From positions 41,229,570-41,293,569 of the forward strand of contig CM046294.1 in NCBI GenBank assembly GCA_025267735.1: a stretch of 64,000 bases of DNA, written 5' to 3'. The notes under the pieces are model-generated. The model saw nothing but the letters and a program-made list of their open reading frames with translations, was not told the DNA's origin and did no database searches. The position numbers were made by a program, and so were the translations under genes. The stretch comes from Mactra quadrangularis (Eukaryota; Mollusca; Bivalvia; Venerida; Mactridae). Below, piece by piece: positions 12,761 to 24,156 of the stretch (positions within the stretch are counted from its first letter, which is position 1; every line of letters begins with the position of its first letter).

Positions 12761-13330
12761 TCAATTCCAATTCAAAATGGCCGACTTGCGGCCATCTTGA
12801 TTTTATTAAATTTAATTTAATAACTGCATGCGACTTGCGGCCATCTTGAATTCTTTTTAATTTAGTTTAATTACTGTATGCTTATTTCTCAACAGATTTT
12901 TTTTAAAACTAATTTAGATAGAATTTTGCACAGGCGTTCACAGTTGATGTGTACATACACTTTAACTCAATTCCAATTCAAAATGGCGGACTGGCTGTCA
13001 TCGTTTTTTCAAAATTAATACAGTCTTATATTGACGTATTTCCATACATATTTTGAAAAGACATGCATACAAGGTCTCACTAATACAGTTGATCAGTATG
13101 ACTATTCTTCATCAATTTATATTCAATATGGCTGACTGGCAGCCATCTTGAATTTTTATTTAAATTTCTGTATAGTACATGTATGTGGTTTTTTTACTCA
13201 ATTTTAGACAAATTTCGCTCCAAAGTCTTTATTGATGTTATTGACTCGTACATGTATTTACTCTGGATACAAATTCATTATGGCAGACTGGCAGCCGTTT
13301 TGACTTTGTTTAAATAACTGTATAGTAAGC
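12761..13330. repeat. ~145-bp satellite, first block
   Basis: Repeat units each carry a short imperfect palindrome of the form ATGGCTGACTGGCAGCCAT followed by cttgaatttt. Core positions are 12777, 12828 (partial unit), 12982, 13128 and 13280, giving spacings near 146-154 bp. Units start with taatacagttgat-like sequence. The array is interrupted at about 13370 and resumes at 14558. Confidence 0.75.
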
Positions 13331-13390
13331 TTATTTCATTACCAATGTGTTCTTGCTGAAGTCTGATTGATTTATTGATTGATTAATTGG

Positions 13391-13513
13391 ATTTACGGCT
13401 TATTAATGCAAAAAGGTCATATTACGTCGAAAACAATTGATGATACTATTACTTCAATAGATAATGAAGATTTTACGTCCTATATTTTATGATAAACATT
13501 TATTTCCTTCAAG
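13391..13513 (-). repeat. LINE 3' end fragment (older copy)
   Basis: ggatttacggcttattaatg, then caaaaaggtcatattacg through catttatttccttcaag is a diverged duplicate of 13531-13640 plus 13896-13915. On the minus strand it is a LINE 3' terminus; the adjoining tgattgatttattgattgat is tail-like. It supplies an empty-site comparison for the MITE at 13643. Confidence 0.6.
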
Positions 13514-13930
13514 TATGGTTTGGTTTTGTTTTGGTTTTACGGCGCACCAACACAAAAAGGTCATATCCCGCCGAAAGCAATCAATGATACTATTTATTAA
13601 AACGATATTAATGATGTAAAGCTCTATATCTTATTATATATACTAGGACGAAAAAGAAACGCCGGGTACATAAAATATGCAACACATGTCCGGCCATGTT
13701 TCGCAAAACAAGAAGGGTCATCGTTAAAAGGGGGTATTTTTTCACATAATCAGCATCGGAAAACGATTGAAACTTCAACAGCTGGTTCCATACAGATGAC
13801 ATTTCATACAAAAATAAATATAATAATCCAATAATACAATTTATCCCTTAAAACAATCATTATAGGTTACCCGGCGTTTCTTTTTCGTCCTAGTATACAT
13901 TTATTTCCTTCAAAAAGTTAAGTTTCGCAT
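13514..13930 (-). repeat. LINE 3' UTR and terminus, split by a MITE
   Basis: On the minus strand this continues from the coding fragment at 13931-14345. It ends in gtgttggtgcgccgtaaaac with a ccaaaaccaaaa-type tail at 13515-13540. Such tails are characteristic of several non-LTR retrotransposons. The MITE at 13643-13893 interrupts it. Confidence 0.65.
13643..13893. mobile_element. TA-target MITE, mariner-type
   Basis: The inverted ends begin CTAGGACGAAAAAGAAACG and continue ccgggta, matching on both sides over about 26 bp, with TA at 13641-13642 and 13894-13895. The older LINE copy at 13391-13513 shows the unoccupied arrangement (ttatgaTAaacatttattt). 251 bp, no transposase. TA targets are typical of the Tc1/mariner superfamily. 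Confidence 0.88.
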
Positions 13931-14345
13931 ATGATGGTACAGACTCAAAAAGTTCTTTAAGTTAACTTAAAATGTTTGTCACGGATATCTTTAAGATCCT
14001 GACAGTCAAGGAGAACGTGTTTGACATATAAATGCTCGTCACAGGGTATACATTTAGGTGCTTCCTCTCTTTTGAGAAGGTATGAATGTGTTAATCTGGT
14101 ATGACCAATTCTACATTGCGAATTCACTATTTGATCTCGGCGATTAGAAAATATGATGGTACAGACTCAAAAAGTTCTTTAAGTGAGTTAACTTTAAAAT
14201 GTTTGTCACGGATGTATTTAAGATCCTGGCAGTCAAGGAGAACGTATTTGACATTGAAATGCTCGTCACATGGTATACATTTAGGTGCTTTCTTTCTTTT
14301 GAGAAGGTATGAATGTGTTAATATAGTATGACCAATTCTACATCT
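13931..14345 (-). pseudogene. LINE ORF2 C-terminus, duplicated in tandem
   Basis: Two ~215-bp repeats (about 13931-14130 and 14150-14345) both read on the minus strand as the C-terminal zinc-knuckle-like part of a non-LTR retrotransposon ORF2: CRIGHTRLTHSYLLKRE, then a CxxC..H..C pattern (CIPC, VKHVLLDC), then DLKDIRDKHF. This tail motif is known from LINEs of the I/Nimb/Jockey type. The clade is not settled because the reverse transcriptase is absent. Both copies are truncated. The 76-codon + strand frame here is a shadow. Confidence 0.7.
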
Positions 14346-14499
14346 CGTAGTACCTATTTATCTCATTGATTAGCAAATATTATTGACGAAGATGAATCAA
14401 GGGTTTATGGCTTTATGTCATGTAACTTATTAAATATAGCATTATTCCACATTGTTTGCCATTTTGACTTGCTGAAGTCTATTATGTACTGCTATTTTT

Positions 14500-14860
14500 A
14501 TCAAATTCTTATTGTTGAACTTTTTTTTTGATGTATTGATATTTTATCAAATTCATAATGGCTGATTGGCAGCCATTCTGAGTTTTTCTTTTTAAAAAGC
14601 AAATGATTTGATAAGTTTTGTACAGACTTTGAGAAAGTTAGCAATTGTTTAAGTTGATGTGCATGGCATTTTCTTAAGTGGAATTCAAAATGGCTGACTG
14701 GCAGCCATGTTGAATTTTCTAATATCTTGTACAGCAAACATCTTTTTTTTCTCACCTTATTTTGATAAAATTGTGCTGACAAATTCTTGTTGATGAAATT
14801 TTTATATGTATTTATTTTCTTATGTATTTCAATGGACCAACTAATAGCCATCTTGATTTT
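14500..14860. repeat. ~145-bp satellite, second block
   Basis: Continuation of the array at 12761-13330 with cores at 14558, 14690 and 14832 (spacings 132 and 142). The 116-codon minus-strand frame at 14501-14851 runs through the repeats and encodes a repeated WLP(I/V)SHxEF pattern only because the units repeat. Confidence 0.7.
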
Positions 14861-15644
14861 TTCTGTAATGTTGTGAAGAAAACATCTTATTTCGTTATAG
14901 CTACATGAGATTTTAGATATTATTTTAACTTTACTACTGTGAAAATAATGATTGGTAATTTAAGCTTTCTTATGGGGTATTTGTGAAATTCTTGATACAA
15001 GATATTGTAAATACTAATTGTTTGATTTATATTGTGTACATTGCTGACTACCATTTTTACAATTGCCTTATTTTTTACTTATTTATCAAAAAATTACAAA
15101 CACATTCTACAATTTGCTCATCTGGTTACAACATACTCATGATGAGTTTAAATGTGATCACTCTTTGTCTGTTGTTCCACTTTACATTCATAATGACCAA
15201 ATGGTGTTCATTTTCATGTAAAAAATCATTTGAAATATGACAACTCTGTTCATTTTGCTTTTTCATAAATCTATAGTGAATTACACTGTAATTTGTTTAT
15301 TTCCAATTTGATATTTGCATCCTATTCTTTTTATGGTTTTTATGCTTCTTACAACATTTACCCTTTTGGACTTCCACAATGTTGACTTGCTTTTATCTTG
15401 AAATGTTGCTGTTGCGGGGGTATTTTCGCCACTGGTGGCAGTTCTAGTTTTCAAACGGCTGGCAGTCTAGAGTTGCAACATGTAATTATTTTGATTTATA
15501 GCTAAGAATCTTTATGTTGATTCTAATAATTGTTTTATTATTTATTTATTTTTTATAAATGACTCCAATCGGGTGATATTTTGTCGATCATTTTGTGATT
15601 ATTTACGTAAAATACTTTTTAGCTCGACTTTACGTAGTAATTTA
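14861..15644. other. Intergenic, nothing firm
   Basis: AT-rich. The segment 15415-15475 (gttgcgggggt, then tcgccactggtggcag) is locally GC-richer and may be part of a repeat. No gene was found. Confidence 0.35.
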
Positions 15645-16329
15645 GAGCTCTCCTACTCGCCCCGGCGTCGGCGTCCACATTTCTTATTTAAGTTAAGATA
15701 TTAACTTCAAACTTTAAATATATGATCCTTATTATCAACCACATCTCATGTGACAAGGTTCATAACTCTAAATATATTTTTTTTCTGAATTATCTCCCCT
15801 TCAACTTAGAGTTTTCATTAAAAAATGTTTGTTTTTACTGCGGTTGTTTTATTTTTTTAGGTATTGACTTCAAACTTGAAATGTATGTTACCTATTATCA
15901 ACCACATCTTATGTGAAAAGGTTCGTAACTCCAAACATTTTTTTTTCAATATGTTCTTCCATTGAACTTAGAAATTTATTTTAAAAATATTTGTTTTTAC
16001 TGCAACTGTTTTATTTCTTTAGGTATTGACCTCAAACTTTAAATATATGTTCCTTATTATCAACCTCATCTCATGTGACAAAACTTTAAATACATTTTTT
16101 TCAAAATTGTCCTCCATGAACTTAAAATTCTTTAGTTGTTTTAATTATCTATTTACTATAAATTTGTTAAGGTTAAATTTTCAAATTTTAAAATATGTAT
16201 GTTCCTTATCATCAACCACATCTCCTGTGACAAATACTTACAAAATCGAGCATGCTGTCTCCTCTGACAGCTCTTGTTATGAATTACTACACAATTGATC
16301 TGTGATTATTTTTACATCGAGGAGAGCTC
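15645..16329. mobile_element. TIR-bounded element with internal ~165-bp tandem repeats
   Basis: The ends are gagctctcctactcg (left) and, inverted, gagctctcctcgatg (right): a 10-bp perfect match inside a slightly longer one. Internally, units beginning near ggtattgacttcaaacttta and containing ccttattatcaaccacatct recur at about 15700, 15860, 16025 and 16180. The left end also carries gccccggcgtcggcgtccac. Small + strand frames at 15722, 15858 and 16026 are repeat-derived. No transposase, superfamily unknown. Confidence 0.6.
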
Positions 16330-16680
16330 ATTTTCAACGGAAATTACAATGTTGAATTATTCTTGAATTAAAAGTTTGTATTGATTAACGAATTGTGTTG
16401 TCGTTTTTTTTCATTAATGCAAAATCACGTGTCTTATCGATGTGACCACTTCCTCCATGATATAAATGAGTTAGAAGTCGATCTGCTACCTCTAAATGAT
16501 AAATGTGATGGGTTCGAACCAGCTAGTGACAATGACGTTTAATTGCCTACAGGAATAATGTCTAATGCTCACACACAACTGGAATGTTTAGCAGATTCAG
16601 CAGATCAACTATCCGCCTCATGACATAGATTGAAAAACCACAAAAACAAAGAAGAGGTTCACTATTTTCAAATATATTAT
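16330..16680. other. Intergenic with one B-box-like motif
   Basis: gggttcgaacc at about 16510 resembles a tRNA B box, but no A box precedes it at the right distance. Nothing else is seen. Confidence 0.3.
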
Positions 16681-17101
16681 CTATATAAAACTTAAACATA
16701 ACGGCTCATCAAATCCCTCTGAAGCTAGCTTTTCCGTTACTGACGGCACAATTTCAATCATACTTTGAATATTCAGCTCAAGTTTGGTCTTTTGTCTATC
16801 AGAATTAGAAGTTCGGCGGCATAAATCTATGAAAGACGGTTTTGGATCACTTAAGCCATAACAGTTCGAAGAAACGTCATGGTGAGTATTACTATCTGCA
16901 TCAATGGGACCTTCAGATAAAATATCGTGTATATCATGATGCATTCGCGTATTTTTTTGTTCAAAAATTTCATCAAATGAGTCAGGCCAATACTGAGGAC
17001 CACTCTTGGCTTTCTTAGGGCTTGAATGTGTCGATCTTAATCCCTTTTCTCTTCTATCTTTTTTCTTTTAAATGTTAATTTTAATTTTGTCCTGGCCATT
17101 T
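16681..17101 (-). pseudogene. Unidentified coding fragment with frameshift
   Basis: A minus-strand ATG at 17097-17099 lies just after an acceptor-like aaatttcag and starts MARTKLKLTFKRKK, a basic lysine-rich stretch. It stops after 20 codons. In another frame the reading continues SSPKKAKSGPQYWPDSFDEI into an open 87-codon frame (16681-16944) rich in Asp, Ser and His, ending EGFDEPLCLSFI. The amino acid composition and the continuation across the break look protein-like, so this may be a frameshifted gene, a processed pseudogene or an exon. No family is recognised. Confidence 0.4.
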
Positions 17102-17958
17102 CTGAAATTTAAAACATAAAGAAATTAGTTGAACAATAAGAAATACTGCTAATGTAAATTCATTTAAAAAGGTCTAAGCAAAAAGAAGAGTCATCCTAGA
17201 TTCCACGTACCTTCGCAGATTTAATTTTAATTTTCACCTATCAGATAATTTAACACGTCAGGCTAAACGTTTATTTAGCGCGTCACTAAAAAGTCAATGT
17301 ATTAAATCTACATTAAGTGGTCAACTTAAATATTTATTGTATCCCTGTGTTTATGTATATAAACTCTTAGGTTGTATCCCATGCAATTTGTACAATGTTT
17401 GAAAATCAAAGGTCACATGATACATCCCTGCACTAAGTCATAAAATGAAATGCACTATTTAAGTCATTTTAAGAAACCCTGGTGAGTAAACAGGACAACT
17501 CGACATAGGAAATGAACGTTATCCAGAAAATCACAGGCAATGAACGTTATCATAATCCACATTTTCTCATAATTTACAAACTAGCTCTATTCAAAGATCC
17601 TTATCGTATATAGAAGGTTAATTGGATGCGTATATGAAATAATTTTACCATGTGCATAACTTTCGGCACAAATAAAGGCATTTTAACACATTAACTGATG
17701 AAATACAATGAACGCTACTCTGACAATTTCGATCGCAGCGAAATTTGTGTACCAAATTACTCCAAGACGGCTAATTTTTTCAGGAAAACAATAACTGCAG
17801 CAATCATATCTCGTAAGCAGGGGGTTTATGTGCGTATTCTTTGAAAAAAACACCAAGCTATAAGTTCAAAATAAGCAAAAAACTACCTTCTGCGAGTGAC
17901 CTATATTCCAAATATGGTAAAACATACCCGGATGAAGTCACGTGGGTTCGCCACCGTG
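17102..17958. other. Intergenic, nothing recognised
   Basis: AT-rich, with no repeat boundary or coding potential noted before the composite repeat starts. Confidence 0.4.
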
Positions 17959-18396
17959 AACCTGTTTGCTAGTGTTAGGGCAATATTCTCGATACATTGA
18001 TGTATCGTGACATTAGCATGACGATATAGTGTATCGTGATAGAACCACAAACTATCAATACATGACGATAGTGACTTGTTATCGACTACAATGAAGATTG
18101 AAGACTGATACACTTTCTGCGTCGCATGTCTACGTTATATTTTCTATTTCTAGTATTTCTTAAGAAATGTGTTCTTATAAAGGCCACATTAAATCTCATC
18201 TTTTTGACCTACTTGTGCAGTTAATACGAATGCAATTATACTACCATTTCGGAAAATAGTTCGATTGCTTTTGTCTCCTTCCAACTATTTTGCATACAAC
18301 TTATACACTATTGTGATTTATATTGTGTTAAATGTTACTATCGTGCTAAGTATCGTGATATAAACTATCTGACGATACCCAACATTACTGTTGGCT

Positions 18397-18442
18397 CAGT
18401 AGCGCGTCGTGCTATGAACCCAGTTATCGTTAGTTCGAATCA
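18397..18442 (+). repeat. tRNA-like motif in composite repeat
   Basis: tggctcagtagcgc (A-box-like) is followed by gttagttcgaatc (B-box-like) at tRNA spacing. The same pair occurs in copy B near 47650-47702, where the B box is intact. Probably the head of an old SINE. Confidence 0.5.
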
Positions 18443-19116
18443 AAGACCGATCTCAGATATCTTGTAGACCGCTGTCGTACAGGATCTCTACTGTCTCCGT
18501 GAAAAGTCACGTCGAGATGAATTTTGTGACGACCAACCAATGCCTAGCTTTCATCTTGACGAAACACTATTAATAACATTTTGATTTCGTAATTACTCTT
18601 TTTAGACCAAGGTTTGCAAGATAATCTAACAGCTATATTATTCACAGTGTGCGATTGGACGGCTCATTTCAAATTGCGTGAGTGATGTAGACGTTGTAAA
18701 CAAGTTACATATCATAACAATTTTGTCATAAATATTATGACGAGAAAAGGTCACTTGAATGTGACCCTCGTTTGAAAAAGGCCAGATCTCAATTAGCGAG
18801 ACGGCGAGCGGAAATTTTTTAATCGGGTTTTAATCAGATTGATCCCAGACAATATTAACATGTATAACGTAGTAGAATTTGGGCATGATTAGTTCTTGGA
18901 ATCGGTTCAAAATATTTTAGTCGATTAATCAGCAATATTATTGACTGATTAATGATTATTCGGTTATGTAGTATCAATATTCATACTTAATTATTCATGA
19001 TAAATTAAACAGTAATAAAGAGTACCTTTTTTCTAATACATTTCAAAGCATGTGAATACTAAAAACTACTGCATTCAGTGCATCCTTAAGAACAGTTATT
19101 ATAAGTCTAATACACC
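18443..19116. other. Copy A segment absent from copy B
   Basis: In copy B the sequence jumps from ttcgaatcccgg (47694-47705) to the right half of the foldback. This stretch was therefore either gained in A or lost in B. No coding sequence. Confidence 0.45.
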
Positions 19117-19338
19117 AGCAGCGTGTTCAGTAACGACTGTTAGCGAACGTTACGGATACGGAACAACTCAACCCGTAGACAACTCAACCCATGTATAACT
19201 CAATCCAAAGTTCGGACAACTCAAACTGTAAGTAGGGTATTAAGTTTTTTGGGGTTGAGTTGTCTATGTATTGAGTTGTCCCGACCCTAACGCTACGAAA
19301 CGTTTTGGTACGTTCATGGTAATTAAACACGCTGCAGG
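19117..19338. mobile_element. Foldback element, GTTGAGTTGTC family
   Basis: The left arm reads cagcgtgtt, then gttagcgaacgtt, acaactcaaccc; the right arm is its inverse (ggttgagttgtct, gagttgtcccg, aacacgctg). Short caactcaacc units are repeated within each arm. About 222 bp, non-coding. Related elements: right half at 47735-47820, full copy at 51706-51927, left end only at 24204-24236. Confidence 0.75.
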
Positions 19339-19403
19339 TAAAGATGCTAATCAGAAGCTATCATATTAATAAATTGTGCATTTGTATAATTCGTTCAGTA
19401 ACT

Positions 19404-19640
19404 CTGATATGTAGCGCAGTTGGTAATTCACCGAGATTTCAAATCTACTTTCAACAAGGGGGTATGGGTTATAATCCTATCCGGGGCGGTTAAACAATTC
19501 CATAAAAATTAAACAAACTATCAATTTTCCTCAAAAATAAGGTATATGGAGAAGTGTCCGACCTAATGGAAGGGTAGATGAGTACTGGTAATAAAAAAGC
19601 GATTTAAATCATACATGCATTGTCTCAATGCATATATTTT
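19404..19640 (+). repeat. tRNA-derived SINE, + strand (copy A)
   Basis: The head has gtagcgcagttggtaattc (A box) and a mutated B box (gggttataatcc). The body contains ggtatatggagaagtgtccg and gatgagtactggt. The same SINE occurs inverted at 22755-23012, and in copy B at 47880-48150, where the B box ggttcgaatcc is intact. The tail is lost in copy A. Confidence 0.75.
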
Positions 19641-19659
19641 TATTGTGACTGTAGTTCGG

Positions 19660-21070
19660 GGGCCAGAAGGGTCCACCGTGCACCCCCCTCCAGACTTTTT
19701 GCCACCTATGCTAAATTGTTCCTTAGGGTCCACTAAATCAGAATCCGCGTTGTTCTAAAAAATAAACTACCTGAAATGTCACAGTTTCCATGGCAACCCC
19801 TTTTTTTTGCCGAAATTGTCGGTGTATGTAAAATCATTAATAACTTGAACAAGCATTAAGCTAGAATAATATAATTATTGTCAAATCAAAGCTGGGGCAC
19901 TGACCTTTAGAAATATATGTAAAACTGTCCGCTAAAATACTGTTTAAGTCAAGAAATTAGCCAAAAAAAACATTAAAAAATGCAATAAAATATCGATTTT
20001 TTTTAATTACATGCATATTTTTAATTTCCAAACCCTATTTTGGAGAAATAATACATTTATTTTTACAAAATATTTTAGGAAGGTCTATTCTATTATATTC
20101 AAACTTATTTTTATGACAGAAGTACTATTTATGTATGTGAAAACCGTTTCCATTGCAACCGCTTTTTTCTAGTAAGAACTATTATTTGGTGATTTAACTT
20201 GACTTTTTGCTCAAATCTAACGGTAGGATTGCAATATTGATATTAAATGATATCTGAGACTCGTATCTATATCATTATTGATGTTATCAATAAATTCAGC
20301 ATCGATACCTTCATAAATAGTGTTAAGAAATCCTTATCAAAGCGCTGAAAGCACTGATATTTTTTCGGTTTGACTGTATTAAAGTGGTTCACGTATAAGA
20401 CCGTTTAAAGACGATATTTACTGTTTAAAGGTGGTCTGTTGAATAAAGAAAAAATGTAATAAGACTAAAGAGAATGTGGTGTTTTGTTTTTGCTTTAACT
20501 ATAATAGATTATGCACGAATATGATTTTGTTATTTAGATTTTACGCTGTATATCATTACTTTTTAAAAGGTTTTGTTCAGCGGCAGATTCATTTAACCAA
20601 CTTTCCCGGACTTGTTCCTTTAACATTAATCGGTTTAACGTCTTATCCTTACATAGTAAATGCATATAACTGTCAAAAGCGATACTTTTATTTTCTCAAT
20701 GACTGTTAAAGTAAATTTTTTGTATTAATAAAAGAGTGACCAAACTATATAACAATGCGTCGTAAAACCAAAACCAACTTATACGTGATATTTGTTCATT
20801 AGTTTACATTCTAACAAGTGCCCACCTTCCATCCCTTAGGAGCTTGTAACTGTGCTACATATTGCGGATTAAAAGCCATAAGTCAATTTTTCAAGGAAGG
20901 CATGACCTGCCGAAACTGGGGCTGAACCTCGAACCGCATGAATCGACAAACGCCAAACGAATAGAAATTACACAACCTATTATACGTATTTATACATGTC
21001 CAATATCTTTATGCATCTATCCACTCCATAATTTTATCTAATTCAACATATGTATATCTTTATCTTGATC
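19660..21070. other. Private segment of copy A, no gene
   Basis: Starts with gttcgggggccagaagggtc and cacccccctcc, GC-rich against the background. A 77-codon + strand frame at 20476-20709 has no recognisable domain. At 20757-20778 cgtcgtaaaaccaaaacc resembles the LINE 3' tail seen at 13530. At about 20880-20950 a minus-strand tRNA-like B box (ggttcgaggttc) is weak. Confidence 0.4.
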
Positions 21071-21929
21071 TTCGTCAGCATTATCGTTATCAAGGATATC
21101 GAACAGCTGAGATTGAAGAACGTTACCTTCAAATCATCAAGGTTCAAGATACTCATCATTATTTGTCTGACCAAATTGTTCTGAAATGGGAGGTATGTTA
21201 GGACAATCAGTATCGTGGACATTTTTCCGAATGGAATCAGGTTATTAAATCTCTTGATTTGCTATACTATACACTTGCTATACACTTGTTACAAGGTGGC
21301 AACGCTCCCATATCAACATTACAAAACGCATTAGCTGGTTTGTCTTAAACTTAGGTATTATACAATTGAATAGTAATAAATCATGTGCCCTGATATGTAC
21401 TGTATGCATGGAAGGCATACTTTGTATCTATACATATTATCTTTTTTGATAAAATAATTTGAAGTTGGATAATTTTCTAGAAGTTTGTCTGAGGGTTTTG
21501 TTGTACCTCTTCACAAACGTGGTATTATATATGAAGTTAACAATTTTAGGGTCAAAACTTTATTGAGTATATTGAGAAAACTATTTACAAGGATTCTAAA
21601 TAACCGTTTGACTGGTTGGGCAGTAATTAGGAACATTTGATATCTTTGTTTAACACTGGATTATAAATTACATACTTAATACTGGCAAATAGGTATTTTG
21701 TGCATTTATTGAGTTCACTTAAGCTTTTAACCAATAAAACTGAGTATAAACGGTAGTATTTGTCGGTAAACTCTAGAGTTAAAGTACATAATCAAGTTAG
21801 TGTCGAATTTGATTGCATGTTACGTAGGTGTTAGTCAAGGGGCCTGTCTTATTTGCACTCTTTAAATGAAATCGAGGATATGCTTATCAGTTATGGTCTT
21901 GCTGGCATTAAAGTTGATCTATTTAAGGA
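21071..21929 (+). pseudogene. Decayed LINE reverse transcriptase fragment
   Basis: The block 21480-21620 reads FVVPLHKRG, NNFRVKTLLS, RILNNRLTGWA, matching the conserved reverse-transcriptase region of non-LTR retrotransposons (consensus NNYRGITLLS). Further on come VSVEFDCML, a V.QG turn and IEDMLISYGLAGIKVDLF in shifting frames with stops. It ends abruptly at 21929, where copies A and B rejoin, so both ends are truncated. The clade cannot be fixed. Confidence 0.65.
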
Positions 21930-22754
21930 TTGACTGGTACAAATATTGACGATACATTTATAAGTGTTCGGTTGCAATCTTAAAATCACATTACTTTATA
22001 ACCGGAAAATATCCATTATTTTAAGTAGGCCTACTTAAGTCTAAATTGCAATGTACTTGAATATGACCTTGTGCATGTCGTTCGCAGGTCACGAGACACG
22101 TGGTTAAAAGTTTAACAATCCCTAAAAAATATGATTATTATTTATAGTTGGTGAAAATTAAAATGCCTGACCTTATGGGTACATCTTTACAAGAAATCGC
22201 CAACATTTCTTATAAATGTTCAAAATGTTTATCTTTAAGGCAAGTTATTGTATTATTTTAAACATCAGCTGTGAGATCCGGATTCACATCATGAAAGCTT
22301 GTCTTGTAGCACAATTTATAAAGAATAGTTGTTTATATCGGTGTATGATGCAATATTTTCATGAGTGACGTAGCCAAGAGTGAAGATATGTTATCCTCAG
22401 TTTACGATGAAATAATAATATATATGTATTGCACCGAAATAAACATATTTTCTGTTTAGTATGATTATGCTTTTAACTGGCGTTATTTATTATCAAAGTC
22501 TGACTGCCTTCAAAACGGCACATCTATAGTGAAAAAAAAATTGCATGGTTTCAAAACGTTGAAATATAGATTTTTATTTATCAGCTGGAAAACGTACAAT
22601 ATATAATGAATATGTCGTCGGCATAGGCCAAAACATGTTAATAGGTACTTATCGCCTTCTTGTATGATAATGTCTCTGGATACCTTTGACTCAAAAACAT
22701 ACTCTGAAATAGCTCCCTTGCTTCTATCATACTTATACTATTATGTTTTGAAAG

Positions 22755-23012
22755 AAATATAAATTAAATCAGCCCATATTTTGCAGCGCCCTAACCTAGC
22801 TGCTCTCCTAGACCTTTGTCTATAACCAGTACTCACCTACGTTTCACAAGCCCGGAAACTTCTCCATATTATCTAATCAATTGAGGAAAATTGACATTAT
22901 TGTCACGATTTCATGGAATGGTTTAACCACTTTGGGTGGGATTCGAACCAGTACCCCCTTCAGGACACGAGATTCCAAATCCCGGCGCGCTACCAACTGT
23001 GCTATCGACCCA
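22755..23012 (-). repeat. tRNA-derived SINE, minus strand (copy A)
   Basis: On the minus strand the head has gtcgatagcacagttggtag (A box) and ggttcgaatcc (B box, 22938-22949). The body has aatatggagaagtttccggg and gtgagtactggttatagac, then agctaggttagggcgctgc. It is inverted relative to the SINE at 19404. Overlapping frames on both strands (22877-23179, 22936-23121) are SINE shadows. Confidence 0.8.
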
Positions 23013-23505
23013 GGTTCGCATTTTTTGGCACAGCTGTCTAGGCCAAACTTTTGACCTACATTTAACCAATACAATTTGTTTTGCGATACATTTGTGTCCA
23101 ATGAAATCCATTTATGTGTAGAGAAAATAATAAAATGTATGACATAATTGGTTATTTGTATTGAACATGTGCATAGCACGGACAGTAGTTGTTGACAATT
23201 AACTATATGTATTATGAGTGACTCACTATTCTAATTGATTATACATTTGTCGTGGTACGCTCTTGGCGGTATGACTGAACATCAAATATGACTATTTATA
23301 CTGTAAACAAACTGACCCCTGCATAGCACCGAATATCTTTTTACATATATTACTTTTTAAATTGTGAAAAGGTTATAACTACAACCATGAATTATATAGT
23401 TTACATATACGCTATTATTATCACCCGTATTACGCTAGTGATCTTTGACACACCTATCCACTGGTAATATCCATATTGAAGTTAAAAATTAAAAAAAATA
23501 GTCTA

Positions 23506-24156
23506 CTGTATAACCTGCTTTAACAGCCACCTGTAATAAGCGGTCACCTGCTGTAAGCAGCCAATCTGGCTTCCTCTCATTGAAAATCACTCTATTTTGC
23601 ACATGTTATAAGCAGCCACCTGCTGTCTGTGGCCAGTGGTCACCCATTTCCTTACAAATTGATCAATTTACCTGCATTAAGTGGTCACGAGCAATTAAAT
23701 TTTAGAATTAACAAAGTGTCACCATCATTGTATAATGGTTTAGATGTGTGAAACCCCAACTAGTTAAGTCTTTAAACAGTCAAAATTTATCAACAAAGTG
23801 TCATCCAAAACTTAAGACTTCCAATATACAACTGACATTGTCACTTGTGCCCTTTTCGAAGATCATTTAATAAGAAACTGCATAATTAATTATCTTAAAT
23901 AAGATTGGACAAATCAAATATATAATATATAGCTTATATCTAAATATCTGTTTTATTTTTTTACAAATTTTGATTTAATTAAAGTTGTTGTTTTCTTAAT
24001 TATGATTATTTTGAATTAGTATTTACATAATTTTTACGGCTAAAGCCAGTAAAAATAATCACTCACTTTTATCTTAACCTGGATTAAGTGGTCACCTGCT
24101 GTAAGCAGCCAATATTGTCACTTCCCTTCACTGGCTGCTAAATGCAGGTTATACTG
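23506..24156. mobile_element. TA-target MITE in copy A
   Basis: The ends are CTGTATAACCTGC and, inverted, CAGTATAACCTGC, flanked by TA (23504-23505, 24157-24158). Subterminal gtggtcacctgctgtaagca motifs repeat several times. Copy B at about 51648-51656 has one TA and no insert (aaaaagtatatttttg), confirming the target duplication. 651 bp, no transposase. The superfamily is not assigned beyond TA-targeting. Confidence 0.88.

Noticed and set aside
14501..14851. 116-codon minus-strand gene
   Set aside because: It lies within the ~145-bp satellite; its repeated motif follows the DNA repeat period.
17959..18400. Additional hAT element bounded by TGTTAGGGCAAT and an inverted TGTTGGGTATCG
   Set aside because: The ends look alike and are rich in atcgtgatac motifs, but the flanking 8-mers do not match and both copies A and B are occupied, so it cannot be shown.
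22934..23012. Functional minus-strand tRNA gene
   Set aside because: It is the head of a SINE whose body and other copies (49400-49672) are present; the same sequence also yields the false proteins around 22877-23179.
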